A stretch of 9,986 nucleotides of DNA from Bacteroidales bacterium UBA5206 (GTDB taxonomy: Bacteria; Bacteroidota; Bacteroidia; Bacteroidales; Tenuifilaceae): assembly GCA_002412705.1 (NCBI GenBank), contig DHVO01000002.1:1-9986 (forward strand). Reading direction: 5' to 3'. Within the stretch, counting starts at the first letter, position 1; every line of letters starts with the position of its first letter. Below the pieces are notes generated by a model, which worked only from the letters and a program-made list of their open reading frames with translations, searched no databases and was not told the DNA's origin. The position numbers and the translations under genes were made by a program. Positions 1-5,931 of the stretch are shown here, piece after piece.

Positions 1-1404
1 GTAGGACCAGCCGCCCACTACACCGATTTTGCGGGCATAGCCTCGGCGCCTGTAAAAAAAGGCGAGCTAACCTTTGTTGACACATGGGCTGGTAGAGGGG
101 GCTTTGGCACAAAGCTGTTTAAGGAGCACGGCATTATTGGAGTTATTTACGGGGGCACATATATCGATGAGGACTTTCGTGACCGAAACGTTGCCGATGC
201 TTGGTTCCAGGACAAGTACCAGAAAAAGCTTGCGGCAAAAGACATGGAGGCAACAACCAAGTATAGGTTCGACCCAAAATTTGATACAGGCGGTACCTTT
301 GGTGTAAACTTTGCCACCCTAGAAGACCGAATTATTGCCTTTAACTACCGCTCCATTTTCATGACCCGTGAGCAACGCCTATATATTCACGAAAACTTTA
401 TTGTAAACCACTACCTAAAGCAGTTTAACGAGGAAACCATAAAAACCAAGCAGCAAAAAACCTGCGGGGAACCCTGCTCTGCCGTTTGCAAAAAAATGAA
501 TGGCAAGTACAAAAAGGACTATGAGCCATACCAAACAATGGGGCCGCTTTGTGGGGTTTTTGACCAACGCGCAGCCGAGGCGCTCAACCACCTTGCCGAT
601 ACGTTGGGATTTGATGCAATATCGGTTGGTGGTGTAATATCATGGCTTATGGAGTGCCTAGTTGAGGGGCTTATTACTCCCGAGGAACTTGGGGTAACTG
701 ATATTCCAAACTTTACCATAGACAACTTTAGAGTAGTTGAGGATTCGTGGCACAACGCCAACATTGGCTTAGCGCTCCTTGTTCAAATGGTTAAACCCAA
801 CAGCCCCATTAATCTATTGCAAGGAGCCCGAAAGTTTGCACGCCACCTTGCCCGTAAAAAGGGAAAGAAAGTGTTAGACCTGTTTGTTTACAACGCATTT
901 GCCCGTCAGGGTTGGATTGTTCCAAACCAGTACTGGAGCCCAGGCGTGCTATCGCCCATGCCAATAATGGGTAAGTACTACATGAACTACGGCAAAGAGT
1001 TTCTACCGCCCCGCGAGTTGGGGCGTGAAAACGCAAAGCGGATGCTCAAGGAACTTATGATGGATAACCTTGGCATTTGTCGGTTCCATCGTGCTTGGGC
1101 CGAGGATATTATGCCCGATGTTATGGACTCCCTATTCTGCTGCCGCAAGGAGTTTCTTGAGTCACTTGAGCTAACAGCCAGTAGAACCAATAGCCGCAAC
1201 TCATCCATTTTCTGGGAAAGCGAGCGCAACATCGATTTTGTATTCCGCTTCCTCCTAAAAAAACGCGACGAGGATGGATGCGACTCCCCCGAGCTGCAAA
1301 AGTGGATTGATGCTTTTGAAAAGGATAAGAACGCGGCAGCACTCGACTACTGGTACGAGATACACAAAGGAGCTCACGAGCTGCTTAGGGAGTTCCCTGC
1401 CTAG
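1..1404 (+). CDS. Aldehyde ferredoxin oxidoreductase family protein, C-terminal 467 residues (5' end outside window)
   Basis: This is the 3' part of a tungsten/molybdopterin aldehyde:ferredoxin oxidoreductase, a family that oxidises aldehydes to acids and passes electrons to ferredoxin in the cytoplasm. The frame is open from base 1, so most of the N-terminal pterin-binding domain lies upstream. Visible family marks are the GRGGFGTKL segment (about 94-120), the iron-sulfur motif C-GEP-C-SAV-C (463-489), MGP-CGVFD (538-561), and two pterin-binding DxxG(L/F/I)(C/D) motifs: DTLGFD (598-615) and DNLGIC (1063-1080). The latter carries the probable fourth cluster cysteine. The cluster cysteines are spaced x3/x3, whereas I recall C-x2-C-x3-C in the Pyrococcus enzymes. 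The usual GLG(A/T)VMG(S/D)KNLKAI stretch is replaced by a divergent GFGTKLFKEHGIIGVIYGG. It is therefore a different subfamily from the AOR at 2229-4385. The exact substrate cannot be told from sequence. Confidence 0.93.
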   Translation, partial: VGPAAHYTDFAGIASAPVKKGELTFVDTWAGRGGFGTKLFKEHGIIGVIYGGTYIDEDFRDRNVADAWFQDKYQKKLAAKDMEATTKYRFDPKFDTGGTFGVNFATLEDRIIAFNYRSIFMTREQRLYIHENFIVNHYLKQFNEETIKTKQQKTCGEPCSAVCKKMNGKYKKDYEPYQTMGPLCGVFDQRAAEALNHLADTLGFDAISVGGVISWLMECLVEGLITPEELGVTDIPNFTIDNFRVVEDSWHNANIGLALLVQMVKPNSPINLLQGARKFARHLARKKGKKVLDLFVYNAFARQGWIVPNQYWSPGVLSPMPIMGKYYMNYGKEFLPPRELGRENAKRMLKELMMDNLGICRFHRAWAEDIMPDVMDSLFCCRKEFLESLELTASRTNSRNSSIFWESERNIDFVFRFLLKKRDEDGCDSPELQKWIDAFEKDKNAAALDYWYEIHKGAHELLREFPA

Positions 1405-1843
1405 ATTATTTTTTAAAACCAAGAGCCAAAGCGGTAGCCTTCAATACCCTTAATTAGAATAAACTTCTATCCATCGGGAGTAGTGGCTTCAATGCATACA
1501 CCAGTCCTGTTATTCAGTAGGGAATTGTTTATCCATTGTAACAAGTCCTTCCCACTGAAGGCAATAAATACGCTCTTGGTCGAAGTGTTATAAAAGCAAA
1601 GAAATAGAACACCCCCCTTAACGTTAGTTAACAAAACAGGTGCAGCAAAAGTGTTACTTAAGGGGTCATTAATGCGTCGTATGTAAAACAACAAGGGAGA
1701 GGTTGAACCAAAATCGAACAAGTGCTGTGCGAAATCGGACAAAACCCAACATCACCCAGCAAGCATAACTCCCTGAAATAGTGCATACAGAAAGCAACGG
1801 CACAAGTTATGAAAGCATTTATACCGTAGTAAAACCATAAGCC
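1405..1843. other. 439-bp spacer with no convincing gene
   Basis: This lies between the first AOR and the GRAM gene. The only sizeable open frame is on the minus strand (1742 down to 1467, about 91 residues). It begins only with TTG and contains no internal methionine. If its TAG at 1467-1469 is ignored, the frame stays open for about 17 more codons (to about 1416), so it could be a decayed gene, but I recognise no family in it. AGGG-AGTT-CCCT at the AOR gene end followed by a T-run (1387-1416) is at best a weak terminator. I see no convincing TAnnTTTG promoter for the GRAM gene, which may be transcribed from the AOR. Confidence 0.5.
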
Positions 1844-2152
1844 ATGAGAGTAAACCTAAAAGAGAACGAAACCGTGATTAAAGTGGCCGACACAAGTTAT
1901 GTTGAGTCCCAATCGCGCGTAACAGGGAAGTTTATACTAACAAACCAAAGAATCTACTTTAAGTCTGTAGAGGAAACCAACAATGGAGTAGATTTTGAGA
2001 TCCTTTTCTCGCAAATTCGGGAAATTCTTTTCTTTAACACATGGAAAGTAATACCCAATGGGCTAAGTGTTATAACCAAAGAGGGTTCGGAGCTCAAGTT
2101 TTTAATAAAAAATAGAGACTCTTGGTGCCAGATGATAAATAAGATGTACTAG
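1844..2152 (+). CDS. Small GRAM-domain (PH-like) protein
   Basis: This is a 102-residue protein that is almost entirely one GRAM domain, a PH-like fold best known in eukaryotic membrane-associated proteins and also present as small stand-alone bacterial proteins of unknown role. The recognisable core is V-TGKFILTNQRIYF (26-39), then FSQIREILFFNTW (55-67), PNGLSVITKEGSELKF (71-86) and a C-terminal helix with NRDSWCQMI (90-98). There is no signal peptide, membrane segment or second domain, so it should be cytoplasmic. The ATG is preceded by CATAAGCC with no Shine-Dalgarno sequence, as is common in Bacteroidota. It ends just before a strong terminator shared with the convergent AOR. Ligand and function are unknown; lipid binding is only an analogy. 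Confidence 0.88.
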   Translation: MRVNLKENETVIKVADTSYVESQSRVTGKFILTNQRIYFKSVEETNNGVDFEILFSQIREILFFNTWKVIPNGLSVITKEGSELKFLIKNRDSWCQMINKMY

Positions 2153-2177
2153 TTGCCCTAACATAGCAGCACTCAAA

Positions 2178-2215
2178 AAAAAGAGGTTCGGTAAATAATT
2201 ACCGAACCTCTTTTT
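2178..2215. terminator. Bidirectional Rho-independent terminator
   Basis: A perfect 17-bp inverted repeat (2178-2194 with 2199-2215) encloses the 4-nt loop ATAA. Its core is GAGGTTCGGTAA paired with TTACCGAACCTC, flanked by A5 on the left and T5 on the right, so each strand reads as a GC-containing stem ending in a U-tract. It sits between the stop codons of the convergent GRAM (+) and AOR (-) genes, 25 and 13 bp away, and should terminate both. Confidence 0.93.
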
Positions 2216-2228
2216 GTATCAACCAAAT

Positions 2229-4385
2229 CTATTGCAAAGGTTTTACAACCTCAATTAGCTCTGGTAAGTCCATTCCAATATTCTTAAGGTGCTCAATGGT
2301 TGGAACGCCATTCTTGTTCCATCCACGACGCTTGTAAACGGCATCAAGTAGCATCTCATAACGCTCCTCGCGGTACTTGCGGGTAGCATCCATTTTCTCC
2401 TCAAGAGTCATGTTGGTTGGATCAACACCCACCTGCTCCTTAAGCTGCTTATCGTAGCGCTCTTGGCGGCTTAGGTACTCCTCTTTGGTTACAGGACCCG
2501 CTGCGCGGTATGGCTGGGCATCGTGCTTACGTAGTCCATAACCACGGCGAATATTGAATATACGCTGGAAGTTATACACTCGCTCCGACTGCCTAATCAT
2601 CTCGTCCTTATCGATATTATTTCCTGTTACACCGTTGTAAACGGCAACGTAATTATCAACGTGTCCAGGAATTTTATGAGGTTCAGGCTTATCCTTATTA
2701 TCCTTAGGTACAACATCGTTCCAAGGTAATTTACAGAATCCCTGTAAACCAAACCATGTTCTAAACATTGGGAAATAGTGCAACGCCTCTGCTTTAGCCT
2801 CAAAGGTTGGAAGCTGGTTGTTAACCATATCCATAAATATAAGCCAAGCCTCGTCGTGCTGTGGACCCTTGTTGGTCATGGCATAGCCACCTTGCTGCGC
2901 AAGAGACTCCTTTGAAACGTACTGAGAGTACTCTAGTCCCTTACCCTCCATACCTATATCGTTTAGGAACTTCGCATCGGCACCAAAGTGCTCAACAAAG
3001 TACTGCTTCATGCGGCGAACGCCCATACCCACAATTTTACCAAAACCTTCGCCACGAGCTAGCTGGTGCATAAGTTCAAGTGCTGCTTCGGCATTACCAA
3101 AGTTAAGCTCTAGGCCACCTGTACGCTCCTTGTTAAGGATACCATTCTCGTAACACTCCATAACAAAAGCCACACAGGTTCCCCAAGTGATGGTACAAAT
3201 TCCATAGGTATCGCAGTAGAAGTTGGCCTCAATAATGGCATCGTAGTCAAAAATACCAAGGTTAGAACCTAGACCTGCAGCTGTTTCGTACTCAGGACCG
3301 TCAACAATAACCTTTTGGCCTTTGTACGGACCAGTTTTTAGTTCGAAATCATCAACACCTTTTGAGCAGGACATGGCACAACCAATCCAGCAACCATCTG
3401 GCACACCTAGGGTAAAGTACTTATCGCGAAGGATATCGCTATGTATTTTAATACCATCGGCATGGCTACCGTACTTAAAGTTGTGGGTAGGAAGCAAATC
3501 GTAATCGTTCATCACGTTAACGATGTTTGCAGTTCCCTTTTTACGCATTTGGCACTGGTGGTCGTCCAATTCGCGAATCTCCTGCTGGTAGCTACGGCCA
3601 CGAGCGGTAATAGCCTCAAGATCGGCTACATTGTTAAGGTTACCGCCAACGCCATCAACCTTAGCCACAATAGCCTTAATCTTTTTGTCGCGCATAACGG
3701 TTCCTAAACCACCGCGACCTGCTTGTTTAAGCCTTACCTTTTTACGTTTAGGATCGTAGAAAGTAAAGTTAATCATACCAATTAGAGAGTGCTCTGCAGC
3801 AGCACCAGTAGAAACAATACCAATGTTCTTAGCATCCTTCTCGTTCTCGGCATAAAACTCTGTTAGCTCCTCGGCAAGGATATGGGAATCGGTAGAAAAA
3901 CCTGGGTCTTCAAAAATCTCAACAGTATGGTTCTTGCCATCAATATAAATAATAACATCCTTCTCTGCTTTACCTTGTATCTCAAGGGCATCAAAACCGC
4001 TAAACTTAAGGAATGGGCCAAAGAATCCACCCACGTTCGAGTCCATAATAGAATCGGTTTGTGGCGATATGGATACAAGAAGCGATTTCCCTGTACCAGA
4101 GTACTGAGTAATGCCAGCAACAGGGCCAGATGCTATGTTTAGCTCATTCTCAGGATCGTTCCACTTTGTGGTTGGAGTTGTTGCATCCCAAAGTAAACGT
4201 AGTCCGTAACCCTTTCCGCCAACAAACTTCTCTTTCATTTGAGCAGGAACTGGTTTTTCTTTAATCTCGTTACTTGAAAGGTTGATGTAAAGAGTCTTGT
4301 CGGTGTAACCACGATACAGCGCTTTCCACTGGTACTCCCAGCGTACAAGCTGCTTTTGCTTGGCTTTCATCTCGGCAATATTCAT
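2229..4385 (-). CDS. Aldehyde ferredoxin oxidoreductase family protein, complete (718 aa)
   Basis: This is a complete tungsten-type AOR-family enzyme expected to oxidise an aldehyde in the cytoplasm with ferredoxin as electron acceptor. The N-terminal pterin domain carries GGKGYGLRLLW (56-66) and SGPVAGITQYSGTGK (86-100). QAGRGGLGTVMRDKKIKAI (221-239) is the classic AOR segment. The cluster motif is C332-WIG-C336-AMS-C340, GPEYETAAGLGSNLGI (363-378) is strongly canonical, DTYGIC (392-397) is the first pterin motif, and GLQGFC (546-551) supplies the probable fourth cysteine but lacks the aspartate usual in the second motif. The C-terminus (YKRRGWNKNGVPT) is typical. At 718 residues it is longer than the roughly 605 of Pyrococcus AOR. 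I chose the ATG at 4385 (MNIAEMKAKQKQL); an upstream TTG at 4433 would add 16 low-complexity residues. No cofactor genes lie beside it. Confidence 0.95.
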   Translation of the reverse strand: MNIAEMKAKQKQLVRWEYQWKALYRGYTDKTLYINLSSNEIKEKPVPAQMKEKFVGGKGYGLRLLWDATTPTTKWNDPENELNIASGPVAGITQYSGTGKSLLVSISPQTDSIMDSNVGGFFGPFLKFSGFDALEIQGKAEKDVIIYIDGKNHTVEIFEDPGFSTDSHILAEELTEFYAENEKDAKNIGIVSTGAAAEHSLIGMINFTFYDPKRKKVRLKQAGRGGLGTVMRDKKIKAIVAKVDGVGGNLNNVADLEAITARGRSYQQEIRELDDHQCQMRKKGTANIVNVMNDYDLLPTHNFKYGSHADGIKIHSDILRDKYFTLGVPDGCWIGCAMSCSKGVDDFELKTGPYKGQKVIVDGPEYETAAGLGSNLGIFDYDAIIEANFYCDTYGICTITWGTCVAFVMECYENGILNKERTGGLELNFGNAEAALELMHQLARGEGFGKIVGMGVRRMKQYFVEHFGADAKFLNDIGMEGKGLEYSQYVSKESLAQQGGYAMTNKGPQHDEAWLIFMDMVNNQLPTFEAKAEALHYFPMFRTWFGLQGFCKLPWNDVVPKDNKDKPEPHKIPGHVDNYVAVYNGVTGNNIDKDEMIRQSERVYNFQRIFNIRRGYGLRKHDAQPYRAAGPVTKEEYLSRQERYDKQLKEQVGVDPTNMTLEEKMDATRKYREERYEMLLDAVYKRRGWNKNGVPTIEHLKNIGMDLPELIEVVKPLQ

Positions 4386-4449
4386 ACTGTGTGTATTTTG
4401 GTTTTTCGTTTTGGTCTGAGTATGCTTATACAAGCATCAAATATATTCA

Positions 4450-4481
4450 CAAATATAGTTATGTAATATGATTATTATCAA
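4450..4481 (-). promoter_or_regulatory. Bacteroidota-type promoter for the complete AOR gene
   Basis: On the minus strand, TTG (4481-4479) is followed after 21 nt by TATATTTG (4457-4450). This fits the known Bacteroidota consensus TTG-N17-23-TAnnTTTG exactly. A second perfect -7 element, TATATTTG (4445-4438), lies 12 bp downstream without a matching -33 element, and could be an alternative start. The predicted 5' leader to the ATG at 4385 is roughly 50-60 nt. Confidence 0.7.
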
Positions 4482-4500
4482 TATGCACCTCTTTGCATAT
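4481..4500. repeat. Inverted repeat, candidate operator at the AOR promoter
   Basis: This is a perfect 7-bp dyad, ATATGCA-N6-TGCATAT. Its left end touches the -33 TTG of the leftward AOR promoter, the position where a repressor or activator would bind. The 20-bp size and 13-bp centre-to-centre half-site spacing suit a dimeric helix-turn-helix regulator. The regulator itself is not identifiable in this window. Confidence 0.5.
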
Positions 4501-4560
4501 CGCATAAATAAAGGCGTTGCAGGAGGTTAGCCTGATAAACCTAAGTGCAAAATTGGTTTT

Positions 4561-4597
4561 TGTTAACAAGTGCACATGGCTGCTGTTAACAGGTGCA
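4561..4597. repeat. Two 14-bp direct repeats TGTTAACArGTGCA
   Basis: TGTTAACAAGTGCA (4561-4574) and TGTTAACAGGTGCA (4584-4597) differ at one base and are offset by 23 bp, close to two helical turns. A shortened third copy, AAGTGCA (4543-4549), lies 25 bp upstream of the matching part. They sit 71-107 bp upstream of the SDR start and look like tandem protein-binding sites. Confidence 0.5.
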
Positions 4598-4637
4598 AAT
4601 AATGCAATGCAAATGACACAAAATTTACCACAAGTAA

Positions 4638-4645
4638 TAAATTTG
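4638..4645 (+). promoter_or_regulatory. Candidate -7 element of the SDR gene
   Basis: TAAATTTG matches the Bacteroidota -7 consensus TAnnTTTG perfectly and lies 22 bp before the SDR ATG, predicting a very short leader. No TTG occurs 17-23 bp upstream, so this would be an incomplete promoter, possibly one that needs an activator bound at the upstream direct repeats. Confidence 0.45.
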
Positions 4646-4667
4646 CTAAGGACAAAAAAGGATTGCA

Positions 4668-5447
4668 ATGAAGAACAAGAACATTCTAGTTTCGGGCTCA
4701 AGCCAAGGTTTGGGTTACGCAACAGCCGAAGAGCTGGCTAGTAGAGGCGCCAACATTTTTATTGGTAGCAGAAACATAGCGTCCATTGAAACAGCGGCAA
4801 AAAAGATAAAAGAATCGGCTAAAGGTAAAGTAGAGTGGGGACTACTAGATGTAACCAACGAGGAATCTATTGCAAAATGGGTTAACGAAGGTGCATCTAC
4901 ACTTGGCAGCATAGATGGACTTGTAGTAAACGCAGGTGGGCCAAAACCAGGAACCTTTGAGCAGCTATCCACTGCCGATTGGGAACAAGGTTTTAGGTTA
5001 ACGCTTATGGGCGCAGTAAACCTAATAAACGCAGCAATCCCACATTTCAAGAGCAATAACGCTGGAGCTATTGTTACCATAACTTCGCTAAGCGTAAAGG
5101 AACCCATTGATATTCTACTGCTATCGAACGTATTTAGAGCAGGGGTAACCAGTCTGGCTAAAAGCCTATCCAACGAACTGGCCAAGTACAATATACGCGT
5201 AAACAACATAATGCCAGGCCGATTCAACACCGAGCGCATTGTTGAGCTGGATACGCTAGCAGCTCAAAGGGCAAACAAATCGGCAAAGGAGATAAAGTCC
5301 CAATTTGAGGAAAAAATACCCTTAGGTAGGTATGGAAACCCCAAAGAACTAGCCAAAGCTGCTGCATTCCTCCTCTCCGACGATGCTTCTTACATCACTG
5401 GCCAATCGCTGGCGGTTGATGGTGGTATTATAAAAACGGTATGGTAA
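4668..5447 (+). CDS. Short-chain dehydrogenase/reductase family protein with atypical active site
   Basis: This is a 259-residue cytoplasmic SDR (Rossmann fold, NAD(P)-binding) of normal family length. It has the nucleotide motif SGSSQGLG (9-16, G-x3-G-x-G), D61-V-T after the third strand, NAGG (88-91), TITSLSV (137-143), and the C-terminal SYITGQSLAVDGG (241-253). The catalytic triad is changed. Taking S140 as the active-site serine, the residue 13 further on is S153 instead of Tyr and the residue 4 beyond that is R157 instead of Lys (LSNVFRAGV replaces YxxxK). A known SDR-like subgroup annotated as 3-oxoacyl-ACP-reductase-like lacks the usual tetrad in this way, and its function is unsettled. 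It may not be a classical oxidoreductase. It is first in a same-strand cluster with VOC and YciI genes, 91 bp before the next start. Names such as FabG should not be transferred to it. Confidence 0.92.
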   Translation: MKNKNILVSGSSQGLGYATAEELASRGANIFIGSRNIASIETAAKKIKESAKGKVEWGLLDVTNEESIAKWVNEGASTLGSIDGLVVNAGGPKPGTFEQLSTADWEQGFRLTLMGAVNLINAAIPHFKSNNAGAIVTITSLSVKEPIDILLLSNVFRAGVTSLAKSLSNELAKYNIRVNNIMPGRFNTERIVELDTLAAQRANKSAKEIKSQFEEKIPLGRYGNPKELAKAAAFLLSDDASYITGQSLAVDGGIIKTVW

Positions 5448-5492
5448 CAGGTTACTTGTGCACAAAACCACCTTTGCAGCATAAAACGGGTA

Positions 5493-5511
5493 TATTGCAC
5501 TAAATGCAATA
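5493..5511. repeat. Inverted repeat TATTGCA-N5-TGCAATA, candidate operator
   Basis: This is a perfect 7-bp dyad between the SDR and VOC genes, overlapping the first two bases of the -7 element at 5510-5517. A 10-bp palindrome, TTGTGCACAA (5456-5465), lies 28 bp upstream of it. Both share the TGCA core with the dyad at 4481-4500. Binding by a regulator is inferred only from symmetry and position. Confidence 0.45.
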
Positions 5512-5517
5512 CATTTG
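5510..5517 (+). promoter_or_regulatory. Candidate -7 element of the VOC-YciI pair
   Basis: TACATTTG is a perfect TAnnTTTG match 22 bp before the VOC ATG, the same distance as the -7 candidate before the SDR gene. No TTG occurs at the expected -33 distance. It suggests that the VOC and YciI genes can be transcribed separately from the SDR gene. Confidence 0.45.
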
Positions 5518-5538
5518 GCTTACCAACTTACTTCAAAA

Positions 5539-5922
5539 ATGAGAATTGATCACATAGCCATTTGGGTTAAAAACCTTGACAAAATGGTTGATTTTTACTG
5601 TAACTACCTAAATGGAAGTGCAAGCAATACATACCACAATCCACAAAAGGGTTTCACATCCCAGTTCATAAGTTTTACTGGCGGAGCAAGGCTTGAGCTT
5701 ATGCACACGGTAAACCTAAATGAGCAACATCGCCTTGAATTTGGCCAGGGTTTAACCCACATAGCCTTTTCCGTTGGAAGCAAGGAGATGGTTGACAATC
5801 TCACCAACGAGCTAAGAGCCAACGGCAACACCATTATCTCCGAGCCCAGAACCACTGGCGATGGCTACTACGAGAGCGTAGTGCTTGATCCAGAAGGCAA
5901 TTACATTGAAATAACTATTTAA
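5539..5922 (+). CDS. VOC (glyoxalase/bleomycin-resistance fold) family protein
   Basis: This is a 127-residue vicinal-oxygen-chelate protein, the size of a single-subunit glyoxalase I. The four expected metal ligands are in place as H5 (DHIAIWV), E53 (LELMH), H74 (THIAF) and E124 (YIEITI), with LDPEGNYIEI as the family's C-terminal signature. It is therefore probably a metal-dependent lyase, isomerase or dioxygenase. Glyoxalase I (methylglyoxal hemithioacetal isomerisation) is possible but not proven, and Bacteroidota often lack glutathione. I start it at the ATG at 5539; a TTG at 5515 would add 8 residues not expected before the first strand, and it falls inside the -7 element. It is 9 bp from the next gene, so the two are surely co-transcribed. 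Cytoplasmic, with no signal peptide. Confidence 0.9.
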   Translation: MRIDHIAIWVKNLDKMVDFYCNYLNGSASNTYHNPQKGFTSQFISFTGGARLELMHTVNLNEQHRLEFGQGLTHIAFSVGSKEMVDNLTNELRANGNTIISEPRTTGDGYYESVVLDPEGNYIEITI

Positions 5923-5931
5923 TCCAACGCC

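Noticed and set aside
1387..1416. Terminator at the end of the first AOR (AGGG-AGTT-CCCT then T-run)
   Set aside because: The stem is only 4-5 bp and is separated from the T-run by about 10 bases, too weak to call as a feature.
1418..1580. 9-bp inverted repeat ACCAAGAGC / GCTCTTGGT flanking part of the spacer
   Set aside because: It is short, with about 145 bp between arms, no target duplication and no transposase. A chance match is more likely than a mobile element.
1801..1901. 11-bp direct repeat CACAAGTTATG before and within the GRAM gene
   Set aside because: One copy is inside coding sequence and the 90-bp offset has no evident function.
4386..4433. TTG start at 4433 for the AOR
   Set aside because: It adds a low-complexity 16-residue stretch, and one of the two predicted transcription starts lies at or after it. 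The ATG at 4385 gives an N-terminus that fits the family.
4517..4741. Plus-strand frame of 74 codons preceding the SDR, with AGGAGG nearby at 4521
   Set aside because: The AGGAGG lies inside the frame after its TTG start, the frame runs into the SDR gene out of phase, and it spans the repeat-rich control region.
4715..5239. Minus-strand open frame of 174 codons inside the SDR gene
   Set aside because: It is antisense to a clear SDR domain, is rich in Ser, Ala and Leu as antisense frames usually are, and has no recognisable domain.
5515..5538. TTG start at 5515 for the VOC gene
   Set aside because: It overlaps the TAnnTTTG element and adds residues before the first beta strand, while the ATG at 5539 places His5 where VOC proteins have it.
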